A DNA stretch of 64,000 bases, from positions 1 to 64,000 of the forward strand of contig JABDCJ010000008.1 in NCBI GenBank assembly GCA_013288145.1, in the 5' to 3' direction. Every line of letters begins with the position of its first letter. The first letter of the stretch is position 1. The notes under the pieces were generated by a model. That model had not been told where the DNA came from. It did not search any database and saw nothing but the letters and a program-made list of their open reading frames with translations. A program made the position numbers and the translations under genes. Of this stretch, positions 7,570-16,705 are shown one piece after another. The DNA comes from Nitrososphaerota archaeon. Lineage in GTDB: Archaea; Thermoproteota; Nitrososphaeria; Nitrososphaerales; CADDZS01.

Positions 7570-8667
7570 TTGGTTAGTCGCCGACCAGAATTGTCTAAAA
7601 AAATAACTCCCGATGATATCGAAGACGCGCGGCGATTGCAATCGAAGCATTTTGTTTTTGACTGTCATTCTGACATCCCGCTTCTAGACATCTACCCCAG
7701 AAGGCTTCGCGGCGAGACCCAGGTAATGAGACGAATTCAACTGCCTCGCCACAAGGAAGGGGTGGTCAACGGAGCAATATTCACCGTGCATTGCGATTGC
7801 ATGCGATGGGCAACCCAGTACGCAGGTGCCCTAAAGGAAATACTAGAAGAAATTGATTATGTTTACGAGGAAGAGAAAGAAAGTGGTGGCGAATTTGTCA
7901 TAGCAAGATCCGGTTCTGATCTTGAAAATGCTTGGAAGGGTGGTAGGTTTTCAGCTTTGATGGGTCTTGAGGGCGCCAAGGCGATCGAAGGAAGCTTGGA
8001 GGCTTTGCACTGCCTCTACAGATTAGGCGTTAGATCCTTCGGAATCACGCACAACGTGCGAAATCAGCTCGCAGATGGAGCAGGCGTTCGACAAAACTAC
8101 GGTCTGACCGATCTTGGAAAAAGAGTTGTTGAAGAAGTAAAGAACCTCAACATGGTGCTCGATCTCGTCCATTTGTCCGAAAAGGGATTTTATGATGCGA
8201 TTGACGCTTACGATGGCACTCCGATCATATCGCACACTGGATGCCGAGACTTGAATCCATTTGATCATGGCAAGGTTCCATGGCGAAATGTTACGGACAA
8301 ACAGATTGAGAAGTTAGGAGAAAAAGGTGGAGTAATGGGAATTGCGTTTCTCAAAGCCTTCGTCACCGACAACGACGAATCCACCGTAGAGGATATTATC
8401 CGCCACCTTGAACACTCGATTAAACTCATTGGAATCGATAGTGTGGGGATTGGTCCCGACTATATCGACTATGGGCTTCCCGAAAACCAACTTCTGCTCG
8501 GCGAAAAAGATCCGCTTGGGACTGAGCTAGACACTGAAGGCGTTGAAAATATTACAAAGATCCCTTACTTCACTGCCGCCCTTATGAAGCATGGGTACTC
8601 TGAAGCGGAGATTTCCAGAATCCTTGGTGGAAATTTCCTTCGTCTATTCAAGAAAGTTTTGGGATAG
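7570..8667 (+). CDS. M19 (renal-type) membrane dipeptidase family zinc dipeptidase
   Basis: 365 residues. The binuclear zinc site of M19 is complete: His33-x-Asp35 in DCHSD, Glu134 in MGLEGAKA, His201 in LVHLS, His222 in SHTGCR and Asp297 in IGPDYID. M19 enzymes cut dipeptides and tolerate a D-residue at the C-terminal side; animal members also open some beta-lactams. No signal peptide, so cytoplasmic despite the family name. The start is TTG. First gene of a run with the hydrolases at 8728 and 10644, which in turn lead to the peptide transporter. A second, frame-broken M19 gene lies at 44877. Confidence 0.93.
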   Translation: MVSRRPELSKKITPDDIEDARRLQSKHFVFDCHSDIPLLDIYPRRLRGETQVMRRIQLPRHKEGVVNGAIFTVHCDCMRWATQYAGALKEILEEIDYVYEEEKESGGEFVIARSGSDLENAWKGGRFSALMGLEGAKAIEGSLEALHCLYRLGVRSFGITHNVRNQLADGAGVRQNYGLTDLGKRVVEEVKNLNMVLDLVHLSEKGFYDAIDAYDGTPIISHTGCRDLNPFDHGKVPWRNVTDKQIEKLGEKGGVMGIAFLKAFVTDNDESTVEDIIRHLEHSIKLIGIDSVGIGPDYIDYGLPENQLLLGEKDPLGTELDTEGVENITKIPYFTAALMKHGYSEAEISRILGGNFLRLFKKVLG

Positions 8668-8727
8668 TGCGGAGAATCTCAAAGTACTTCATTTTGTCAA
8701 GTCAATTTCGTCGAGACCTGATATTCA

Positions 8728-10617
8728 TTGAGCGCGATTCCAGACAGAGACATGCCCCGCCGCCTGATTGAAGTAGCACCCGAACTCGATAAGATTCTTA
8801 CTCAAGGCGTACCTCCCAGCCCAATTTTCGATGCCTCGGAAATTAGTCACAAAACCGTAATGGTCACAATGCGAGACGGTATTCGCCTTGCGACAGATGT
8901 CTATCTGCCACCGGTCATCCCAGCTCCAGCAGTAGCGATGCGGACGCCATACGATCGCGCTCAACTAAAGGAGACTTTCATGACATTTGCCCAAGGTGGC
9001 TATGTTGTGATCTCGCAAGACTGCAGGGGTACTGGTGACAGCGAGCCAGATGTCTGGGACTACTACATGTACGAGAGAGAGGACAGCCTGGACTTTGTGG
9101 AGTGGGTTATCGAGCAAGAATGGTTCAATGGTTTTCTCGGCTCTTGCGGGGGAAGTTACTGCGCCCAGACGCAGTGGTGCATGGCAATGCATCCGCACAT
9201 GTCTGCAACTGCTCCCGAGGTTGGAGGTCTTGGGATCGCGTTTCACACCGCGCACTATTACATGTTCATGAATGCTTACATGAGGTCGGTTGGTAACTCG
9301 GGCAAAAAAGGTCCAGTTGACTTCGATAAGCTAGAACGGGAGATGTTACAAGAGACTCTCGCCGGCGGATTCTACAATGAGCCTCTGGACAAACCCTTCT
9401 CTGAAGCGCTGCTTGAGCGTTACCCTCATCTTCGCAAGCTATCACACAACGACGGCAAGCGCTGGCTGTGGGAGAATTATAGCGCCCTCTCACCCCAGCG
9501 ACGTGCCGAAATGGTCAAGCTCGCGTTCGGGAGCAAGAACGTATCAATAGTCGATGTTGAAGCCATGTCATCTGTTTTCGGGATTAAAGTTGCTCATGAT
9601 GCTCACATGTTTCCCAGTGCCCGAGAATCAGAGTTGTTGCAGCGTCTTCATGCTCCGCCATTATTGATTACAGGCTGGTACGACTGGGGTATCGACGACA
9701 CCCTGGCGACATGGAAGCTTATTACGGAGGAAGCGCCTAAATCGATAGCCGCGAAAAGTCGTCTGCTCATAACTCCGAGCGCGCATAACAAACCGGGCTA
9801 TCACGAAGGGAGAGAAAATCATCCTGAGTTAGATCGCAACTTCCGCACTGCAAATATTGTTGATCTGCTTTTACGCTGGTATTCTAGCAGCCGCGAAAAC
9901 GCAATCGATTCATGGCCGACTGTAATTTACTATTTGACGGGTGCAAACGAATGGTATACCTCATCCGCGTGGCCGCCAAACGAGGCTAGAGCTCTCCCTC
10001 TTTACCTAGGTCCGAAAGGGACGCTCACTATTCACGAACCGAAAGCATCTGAACCGGATACCTATACGTACGATCCAATTGACGCGACGCCAACACTTGG
10101 AGGAAACATAGTCTCGTATGTTTACGCGCCCGGAAGCGTTGACGTCAGTGGCGTGCAGAGACGCCCGGATATTCTAACTTACACGACTAAATCGCTCGAC
10201 CAAAGCCTGGATATCGTCGGACCACTTCGATTGATGCTCTATGTAAGCTCGAGCGCTGTCGATACGGATTTCTCGGCCCGGCTCAGCGACGTTTTCCCGG
10301 ATGGTCGAGCCATTCAGCTTCAAAGCGGCTTACTGCGAGCGCGGTACAGAGATCCCTCTGGTGCTCCCAAACTTCTAGAGCCAGGGCAAATTTACCTCCT
10401 TGAGATAGATATGTGGTCATCTGCAAATCGCTTTGAAGCAGGTCATTGTCTTCGGCTCGATATTTCTTCTGCAGACTTTCCAAGGTTCGATCGCAATACG
10501 AACCGGGCTGGGGAATCTGGTGGACCGGTAACCGCGCTGCAAACGATTTATCATGATCCTGAACATCCGTCTCATCTTTTACTTTCGATCATCGGTGATC
10601 AATCCATACGGGATTGA
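8728..10617 (+). CDS. CocE/NonD (S15-like) alpha/beta hydrolase, divergent member
   Basis: 629 residues from a TTG at 8728. The catalytic domain has DCRGTGDS, the nucleophile in GGSYCA, the acid in TGWYDWG and the histidine in TPSAHNKPGY. The usual last Gly of G-x-S-Y-x-G is Ala here, so the nucleophile elbow is slightly atypical. The C-terminal jelly-roll has the family's DTDFSARLSDVFPDG signature. It is longer and more distant than the two close paralogues at 5747 and 17831 and may have another specificity. It follows the M19 dipeptidase by 60 nt and precedes the alpha/beta hydrolase by 26 nt, suggesting an operon for intracellular peptide or amide cleavage. Confidence 0.9.
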   Translation: MSAIPDRDMPRRLIEVAPELDKILTQGVPPSPIFDASEISHKTVMVTMRDGIRLATDVYLPPVIPAPAVAMRTPYDRAQLKETFMTFAQGGYVVISQDCRGTGDSEPDVWDYYMYEREDSLDFVEWVIEQEWFNGFLGSCGGSYCAQTQWCMAMHPHMSATAPEVGGLGIAFHTAHYYMFMNAYMRSVGNSGKKGPVDFDKLEREMLQETLAGGFYNEPLDKPFSEALLERYPHLRKLSHNDGKRWLWENYSALSPQRRAEMVKLAFGSKNVSIVDVEAMSSVFGIKVAHDAHMFPSARESELLQRLHAPPLLITGWYDWGIDDTLATWKLITEEAPKSIAAKSRLLITPSAHNKPGYHEGRENHPELDRNFRTANIVDLLLRWYSSSRENAIDSWPTVIYYLTGANEWYTSSAWPPNEARALPLYLGPKGTLTIHEPKASEPDTYTYDPIDATPTLGGNIVSYVYAPGSVDVSGVQRRPDILTYTTKSLDQSLDIVGPLRLMLYVSSSAVDTDFSARLSDVFPDGRAIQLQSGLLRARYRDPSGAPKLLEPGQIYLLEIDMWSSANRFEAGHCLRLDISSADFPRFDRNTNRAGESGGPVTALQTIYHDPEHPSHLLLSIIGDQSIRD

Positions 10618-10643
10618 TTTCCGAATATTTGGACCTGATTTAG

Positions 10644-11486
10644 ATGCCGTACTTTTCAGCAAGCGACGGGACGAAAATTTACTATGAGGATCTCGGGGAG
10701 GGATTTCCACTCATGTTTCTTCACCCGTGGCCGACTGACCATGCCATGTGGATGCTCCAGATTCCAGTCTTCTCAGAGAGATATCGCATCATCACGCCTG
10801 ACAGTCGTGGATTAGGGCGATCGGCCAAACCGCACATCGGATACTCGCTTGAACGCCTCTCGGATGATGTCGATGATCTTATGAATCACCTAGGCATAGA
10901 CAAAGCGTTCGTTGTTGGGAATTCCCTGGGTGGAGCTGTCGCAGAGAAGTTTGCGTTAGAACATTCGCGAAGAGTGCAGGCAACAGTATGGATTGGCGCT
11001 CCGACCTTCCCAATGAACGAACTAGTAATGGACTATGAAGGCGAGAAAAACGTACCCTTTGTGAAAGTGTACTCCAGCGAGCTCGCAAAAGGGTACCTGA
11101 ATTTTTGGAACAAGGTTTGGAAGGCTTTGATGTCCAACAACTACCACGAATCATTTGTTAACACGAACATTGGCAATTACCTTGTCAGATATTTGTTTGA
11201 AGAAAGATACGCAAGACTAAATGCAGATTCAAGTCCGGTCATTTCCATTTTGAACGGACTGGACGAAACTAAGAGTTCTCTTGACGAAGGGCTTGCAAAA
11301 TTATCCGTTCCGGCTGCGATAGTATGTGGATCCGGAGATGACACGCGGCCTTCCTGTGAAAAGCAGCATCTTGCCATCCCAAAGGCAGAATTTCTGGTAA
11401 TTCAAGAAAGTGGGCACTTTTGCTACATGGATCAGCCAGAAATTTTCAACCGTTTTCTTTCAGACTTTCTTGTGAGGTACTCGTGA
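10644..11486 (+). CDS. Alpha/beta hydrolase, S33/esterase-like
   Basis: 280 residues, a single compact alpha/beta-hydrolase domain. Ser94 in GNSLGG is the nucleophile, Asp232/233 in GSGDDTRP the acid and His258 in ESGHFCYMDQ the base; SRGLGRS marks the oxyanion-side strand. Such proteins include esterases, lactonases, C-C hydrolases and aminopeptidases; nothing visible picks one. It ends the run of hydrolase genes beginning at 7570. A binding-protein gene with its own promoter starts 138 nt later. Confidence 0.88.
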   Translation: MPYFSASDGTKIYYEDLGEGFPLMFLHPWPTDHAMWMLQIPVFSERYRIITPDSRGLGRSAKPHIGYSLERLSDDVDDLMNHLGIDKAFVVGNSLGGAVAEKFALEHSRRVQATVWIGAPTFPMNELVMDYEGEKNVPFVKVYSSELAKGYLNFWNKVWKALMSNNYHESFVNTNIGNYLVRYLFEERYARLNADSSPVISILNGLDETKSSLDEGLAKLSVPAAIVCGSGDDTRPSCEKQHLAIPKAEFLVIQESGHFCYMDQPEIFNRFLSDFLVRYS

Positions 11487-11594
11487 AATTAGGATTGCTC
11501 TGGGAAATTATTCCCGAAGGGCATTTTTGGCCACGTATACTATTCGGCTCAAATAGAATTGAGAAATATGCCGTGCGGCAATTCCGCAAATTCC

Positions 11595-11602
11595 TTTTAT
11601 AG
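11595..11602 (+). promoter_or_regulatory. TATA box of the binding-protein/dpp operon 1
   Basis: TTTTATAG is centred 26 nt ahead of the GTG at 11624, and no Shine-Dalgarno is present: a textbook leaderless archaeal promoter. It probably drives 11624-17719. Confidence 0.75.
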
Positions 11603-11623
11603 CCAGAGACGGCTGGGCAACTT

Positions 11624-13690
11624 GTGAAATCCAAGTCACTAGCTGTTATTGTAGCTTTGATGTTTGTCGCTTCAATGTTCCCGATAGCACACTTATCGGT
11701 GAACAAACACACCGTTGCAGCCGCTTCCTCTTCGAACGAGCTCGTTATCGGATCAACCAGTCCGCCAACTCCGACTGACTTGAATCCGGTCAAGATCATT
11801 ACCACGTATTATATGGCCGAGACTTACGCTTCCTTGATTGGTTGGGACTCTGTCGGAAATTATGTGCCTGAACTTGCCCAGAATTGGACTGTTTCGCCTG
11901 ACGGTTTGACTTATACCTACAATCTTCGTCCAAATCTAGAATGGAGTGACGGCCAGCCGTTAAATTCTTCTGACGTTGCATTCACTTTCAAACTGGTTAC
12001 AGAACAAGCTCCCCTTTGGTCCTATCTTTTTGCCCCACTTCAGTCCGCCAATAAATCAACTGTAACTGGGCAGTCACTAACCGCGGGTTCCATAACCACT
12101 CCTAGTGCTACTCAAGTCGTCTTTCATCTTGCCTCACCTGCGGCCACCTTCTTGATCTATGCGGGTGGACAGCCGATTTACCCGAAGCACTATTACGCAA
12201 GCCAAAATTTGACTGCGACCAATCCAAATCTATCCACAATGGTTGGGTCAGGTGCCTTCATCCCGACGAGTTTTACTCCAGGAACAGAGCTCGACTTGGC
12301 TCCAAATCCACATTATTTTGCAGGAGCCCCTCATTTGAGTGGCGTCATTTTCAAATATTTCACTGACGATACATCTGCTGAAATCGCGCTCGAAGGTGGT
12401 TCTATTAACCTGCTACAGGGTGTTCCAGCTCCAGACGTCAGTGCTCTAAGCAAGACGGCAGGTATTGTTATCGGTACGGAAGAAGACCAATCCAACGTCT
12501 ACTTGATTTTCAACATGCATCCAACTCTGAACAACAGCCAAGCAAACCCGGTCTCCAACTTGTTGGTTAGAAAAGCCATCGCGATGTCTATCGACCTGCC
12601 TGGAATTCTGAATGCTTCATTCGGAAGCTCTCAATATTACAAGCTCGCAAACCAGATAGAAGTTCCAAACATGTACTACGGTGGATCTTCTGTCCAAAAC
12701 ACAACCATTCCGGTTCCGGAGTACCCACAAAACGTAACGGGCGCCAAAGCTCTCCTCACACAAGCTGGCTTCCCTAACGGTTTCACGATAAACGCGATCA
12801 TTCCTAGCGGCGGAATGGCAAGTGCAGGTAGTGGAGTAACCCTAAAGATGATGCAGCTCATTCAATCAGAACTCAGCAATGTTGGAATCACACTAACCTT
12901 GACTCAAGACGATTCGACTGATTTCAATAATGCAGTTTATGGTGCAGCTCCACCCAAGACCTGGAACATGGCACTGAGTACAATATCGGAATCTCCAGAC
13001 GGAGACGTTGCACCATATTACATGGTCAGTTCTCTTGGTACTCCAAGTAATGCAGGAGCGGGCGGCTTCAATGCCGGCGGCTTTAACGATTCAACCTTGA
13101 ACGGCCTTGTGCAACTAGAAGAAAATACATCGGGTAGCGCAGCCAGATTAGCAATCTTCCAGAAAATCGACGGTTACATTCACCAGCAGCTTCCTGTTCT
13201 GGATATTTACTACGAGCTCCAGATCGTAGCGTGGTCCAACCAATTCCAGGGCTTCCAACTCGGACTGGGCAATCCCTGGCATGATTACTTTGGTTCACTG
13301 AAGATGCAATCTTTGGATAACGTCTCCATGGTAGGATCATCTTCAACTACCACGAGTTCACCAACCACCACTAGTTCTTCATCTACATCGTCAACCCCAT
13401 CCTCCTCAGCAACCAGCTCCTCCTCGTCCTCATCTTCATCAATCAGTTCGTCCTCAAGCAGTTCTGTTGCCCCGAGCACTTCCTCTACTAGCAGCAGCAG
13501 TAGCACTTCCGTGATAATCTCGTCAAGCAGCTCCCCTGTCTCTAGCTCCTCAACATCGTCGAGTTCTTCCAACACAATACTCATAGCTGGAGCGATCGTG
13601 GTCGTGATAATCATCATAGCCGCAGTAGCAGCCTTGATGATGCGGCGCGGAAGATCGACTGGCACCGCGCCCGCTACTACAACACCATAA
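11624..13690 (+). CDS. Family 5 peptide-binding protein, anchored at its C-terminus
   Basis: 688 residues from a GTG. A secretory signal peptide (about 1-34, ending near TVAAA) is followed by a family 5 extracellular solute-binding domain (about 38-565) with LAQNWTVSPDGLTYTYNL, the hallmark opening of dipeptide/oligopeptide-binding proteins. A long Ser/Thr-rich stalk (about 567-650) leads to one C-terminal membrane helix and a short basic tail MMRRGR. So the mature protein is tethered by its C-terminus, the layout described for peptide-binding proteins in Sulfolobus. Directly followed by dppBCDF (13771-17719), so it is the likely receptor of that importer. The three other binding proteins here are tethered by the N-terminus instead. 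Confidence 0.93.
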   Translation: MKSKSLAVIVALMFVASMFPIAHLSVNKHTVAAASSSNELVIGSTSPPTPTDLNPVKIITTYYMAETYASLIGWDSVGNYVPELAQNWTVSPDGLTYTYNLRPNLEWSDGQPLNSSDVAFTFKLVTEQAPLWSYLFAPLQSANKSTVTGQSLTAGSITTPSATQVVFHLASPAATFLIYAGGQPIYPKHYYASQNLTATNPNLSTMVGSGAFIPTSFTPGTELDLAPNPHYFAGAPHLSGVIFKYFTDDTSAEIALEGGSINLLQGVPAPDVSALSKTAGIVIGTEEDQSNVYLIFNMHPTLNNSQANPVSNLLVRKAIAMSIDLPGILNASFGSSQYYKLANQIEVPNMYYGGSSVQNTTIPVPEYPQNVTGAKALLTQAGFPNGFTINAIIPSGGMASAGSGVTLKMMQLIQSELSNVGITLTLTQDDSTDFNNAVYGAAPPKTWNMALSTISESPDGDVAPYYMVSSLGTPSNAGAGGFNAGGFNDSTLNGLVQLEENTSGSAARLAIFQKIDGYIHQQLPVLDIYYELQIVAWSNQFQGFQLGLGNPWHDYFGSLKMQSLDNVSMVGSSSTTTSSPTTTSSSSTSSTPSSSATSSSSSSSSSISSSSSSSVAPSTSSTSSSSSTSVIISSSSSPVSSSSTSSSSSNTILIAGAIVVVIIIIAAVAALMMRRGRSTGTAPATTTP

Positions 13691-13770
13691 GCTCGTCATC
13701 TTACTGGCAGAGATCCCTTGCGTAAATCCTGCCAATACCCATCACGGGTTCGCAGCGAGAGTTCAACAGA

Positions 13771-14730
13771 ATGGGGCTAGGAAAATATCTCTTAAAGCGC
13801 TCAATCATAGCGCTCCTCCTAATTTTTTTTGTTGCAACTTTGAATTTTGTCATAGTCCATCTTACGCCTGGAGGACCAGCGACCATCTTCCTCCTAAACC
13901 CACACATTAGCGCCGCTGGAAGGAAAATAGTCTTAGAGCAGTTTGGTTTAGACAAACCGCTCTACGTTCAGTACGAAATTTATATTGCAGGTATGTTTAC
14001 TGGAAACTGGGGAACTTCTTACTTTTACAACGAGCCTGCCTTTCAGGTCGTTGCCCAGAGAATTCCAGCCACACTACTATTGATGGTTCCCAGCCTCATT
14101 CTGACCATCTTGGTTGGCGGTCTATTTGGAATAATCGGAGCAAGGAAACCTTTTTCATTTGTTGATCGTTTCCTCTCGTCGTTTGCATTTTTCTTCTACG
14201 CGATGCCGGCATTCTGGTTGGGTTTCGTTTTGCTGACGTTTTTCGTGCTTTTCCTTCACGTCCTGCCTGCTGGTGGGATGACATCTATATCCGGAGGCGG
14301 GTCAGTAACGGACATTTTTTCACATCTTTTTCTCCCGGTAGTAAGTCTAACACTCGTCAATCTAGCAAACTTTTCCCTTTTAATGCGGTCAAGCCTCATG
14401 GAGGTAATGGACCAGAATTACATAACGACAGCAAAAGGAAAGGGTTTGAGCGAGCGCCTGATATTCTTCAGACATGCAATGCGAAACGCGCTGTTGCCCA
14501 CTGTAACAATGACGGGATTGTTTGTTGGTTTTCTGCTAACTGGAGCCATACTCACCGAGTCAGTCTTTTCTTGGCCCGGACTTGGTCTGTTGACTTTTGA
14601 TTCTATTGAAAGTCGCGATTATCCTATAATTCTCTCACTCTTTTTCATTTTCTCGATTATGATAATCGTCGCGAACCTTATCACCGATGTTGTTTACGGC
14701 CTTTTGGATCCTAGGATATCATATGACTGA
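13771..14730 (+). CDS. dppB: Peptide ABC transporter permease DppB
   Basis: 319 residues, six predicted membrane helices. The N-terminal start MGLGKYLLKRSIIALLLIF and the EAA-type loop TTAKGKGLSERLIFFRHAMRN that contacts the ATPases are typical of DppB/OppB. It forms the membrane channel with the DppC product. It lies 80 nt after the binding-protein gene and overlaps dppC by 8 nt (ATG inside the last codons), which points to translational coupling. Confidence 0.95.
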   Translation: MGLGKYLLKRSIIALLLIFFVATLNFVIVHLTPGGPATIFLLNPHISAAGRKIVLEQFGLDKPLYVQYEIYIAGMFTGNWGTSYFYNEPAFQVVAQRIPATLLLMVPSLILTILVGGLFGIIGARKPFSFVDRFLSSFAFFFYAMPAFWLGFVLLTFFVLFLHVLPAGGMTSISGGGSVTDIFSHLFLPVVSLTLVNLANFSLLMRSSLMEVMDQNYITTAKGKGLSERLIFFRHAMRNALLPTVTMTGLFVGFLLTGAILTESVFSWPGLGLLTFDSIESRDYPIILSLFFIFSIMIIVANLITDVVYGLLDPRISYD

Positions 14731-15679
14731 ACAAGAACAGCTCGAAGTTGGACGAGTACCTTCGAAGGATTCTGCAGAGGCTCTAGTTCAGGAACGAAAT
14801 TATCTCCAAGAAGCTTTTCGTTTTTTTCGAGACTTTAGCAGGAACCGAGGAGCTCTATTTGGACTGGTATTTCTGCTCGTTCTGACAATCTCTGCGATTT
14901 TTGCAAATTACATTTTTCCGGGCAATCCTAACACTTCATTTCTCGTACCAAGGCCTTTGCCTCCAACCCTGCAATATCCGTTTGGAACAGACGACGTAGG
15001 AAGAAATCTTCTCGAACTCGTCGTTTATGGTGCAAGGACCTCGCTGACGATTGCATTCGTCGCGGGTTCAATCCTGGCACTTCTCGGGACCGTGGTAGGT
15101 CTTGTCGCGGGGTATTATGGTGGATTAATCGACGGAGGCTTGATGCGCACTGCTGACATTTTTCTCACTCTGCCTACATTGCCATTGATTCTTCTTATGG
15201 CAGCTCTTCTCGGCCCCAGCCTGCTCAATATTATGCTAATCATAGGAATCACGAACTGGCCGTTCATGGCGCGTCTTGTAAGATCAAACGTTCTATCCAT
15301 GACTCAACGCGAGTTCATCCAGATAGAGAAAGTGATGGGTGCAAGTACCCGGCGAATTGTATTTCGACATCTATTTCCAAACCAGTTCAGCCTGATCCTT
15401 GTCTATACTTCTCTCAGTCTGCCGCTGGTAATTCTGACCGAGGCCGCAATCGAGTTCCTCGGCCTCGCCCCAATTTCGATAAGCTGGGGTTTCTTGCTTA
15501 ACGTTTCAACGCATTACTGGATCGCAGGCGCGTGGTGGATGTCATTTTTCCCCGGAGTTGCGATCTTCATGACATCGCTCGCATTCTATCTAGTGAGTGA
15601 GGGCTTGAAAGAGGTTCTCACTCCAACGCTCAAAAGAAAACGGGATTCTCTGGTAGTTCAGCTTGCAGAAAGAAAGTAG
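14723..15679 (+). CDS. dppC: Peptide ABC transporter permease DppC
   Basis: 318 residues starting at the ATG at 14723, which overlaps the dppB stop; an earlier possible start would extend into dppB without homology. A cytoplasmic N-terminal arm of about 50 residues precedes the first helix, as usual for DppC, then FGTDDVGRNLLELVVYGAR, a DppC hallmark after the first periplasmic loop, and the EAA loop EKVMGASTRRIVFRHLFPN. Its C-terminus overlaps the start of the ATPase gene at 15663. Confidence 0.95.
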   Translation: MTEQEQLEVGRVPSKDSAEALVQERNYLQEAFRFFRDFSRNRGALFGLVFLLVLTISAIFANYIFPGNPNTSFLVPRPLPPTLQYPFGTDDVGRNLLELVVYGARTSLTIAFVAGSILALLGTVVGLVAGYYGGLIDGGLMRTADIFLTLPTLPLILLMAALLGPSLLNIMLIIGITNWPFMARLVRSNVLSMTQREFIQIEKVMGASTRRIVFRHLFPNQFSLILVYTSLSLPLVILTEAAIEFLGLAPISISWGFLLNVSTHYWIAGAWWMSFFPGVAIFMTSLAFYLVSEGLKEVLTPTLKRKRDSLVVQLAERK

Positions 15680-16697
15680 TTCGATCGATGAACTTTCCGC
15701 GGCAACATTAGGCCAGAGCGAAAGAGTTGTCCTGAGTGTTCAGGATCTTTCTGTGCGATTCTATTTACAATCCGGGGTTGTTAGCGCCGTAAATCATCTT
15801 TCATTCGATGTAGAAAAAGGAACTAATTTTGGGATTGTTGGAGAGTCCGGATCGGGAAAGACAGTAACGGCACTGACGATAATGGGACTGGTCGCAATTC
15901 CACCGGCGAGAGTCGATTCGGGACGGATCATGTTCAATTCAGAGGACTTGCTCAGGAAATCGCCAAACGATATGCGCAATATTCGAGGCAAAAGAATCGC
16001 GATGATCTACCAGGACCCGATGACATCTCTCAATCCAGTTCTTCGTGTAGGCTTTCAGATCGCAGAATCAATAATGGTCCACGACAAGATACCTAGAAAG
16101 CAGGCTTATGCCACAGCGATCAAATTAATGGAGGCAGTAGGAATTCCCGAGCCAGAGAAAAGGGCCCAGGCTTTTCCACATCAATTCAGTGGGGGAATGC
16201 GACAAAGAATCATGATTGCGATGGCACTTTCGACGGATCCCGAAATACTGATCGCTGACGAACCGACTACCGCCCTCGATGTGATCACTCAGGCTCAAAT
16301 CCTCTCGCTGCTCAAAGCCTTGCAAAAACAACGAAACATGACGGTGATTTTGATCACTCACGATCTTGGAATCGTGGCAGAGTTTTGTGATCAAGTGCTC
16401 GTAATGTATGCCGGCGCCGGAATGGAACGCGGAACTACTCGTGAAATTTTCGCAAACCCAAAACACCCTTACACAAAAGGACTGCTCGAATCAATCACGA
16501 GGGTTGACAAAGACATCAAACGGCTGAACTCCATTCCAGGCGAGATTCCAAATCTAATGCGGCCGCCAAATGGATGCAGGTTCCATCCGCGCTGTCAATA
16601 TGTTTTCCAAAAATGCTTGAACGAAGAACCCAGGGAGTTTCCTCTTCCAGGTGGGGGATTTTCCAAATGCTGGCTTCTGGAGTCTGATACGAGGTAA
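15663..16697 (+). CDS. dppD: Peptide ABC transporter ATPase DppD
   Basis: 344 residues from a TTG overlapping dppC by 17 nt. Walker [10 protein letters not shown]-loop YQDPMTSLNP, signature FSGGMRQR, Walker B ILIADEPTTALD and the H-loop THD are all present. The C-terminal oligopeptide-transporter region has [15 protein letters not shown] with the conserved cysteines. No insertion between Q-loop and signature, in contrast to the DppD proteins at 31571 and 55292. Pairs with DppF at 16706 to energise import. Confidence 0.95.
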   Translation: MQKESSSIDELSAATLGQSERVVLSVQDLSVRFYLQSGVVSAVNHLSFDVEKGTNFGIVGESGSGKTVTALTIMGLVAIPPARVDSGRIMFNSEDLLRKSPNDMRNIRGKRIAMIYQDPMTSLNPVLRVGFQIAESIMVHDKIPRKQAYATAIKLMEAVGIPEPEKRAQAFPHQFSGGMRQRIMIAMALSTDPEILIADEPTTALDVITQAQILSLLKALQKQRNMTVILITHDLGIVAEFCDQVLVMYAGAGMERGTTREIFANPKHPYTKGLLESITRVDKDIKRLNSIPGEIPNLMRPPNGCRFHPRCQYVFQKCLNEEPREFPLPGGGFSKCWLLESDTR

Positions 16698-16705
16698 GGG
16701 GTCGA

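Noticed and set aside
13285..13665. 126-residue acidic open frame on the minus strand
   Set aside because: Antisense of the Ser-rich stalk and membrane helix of the binding protein at 11624; same codon-composition artefact.
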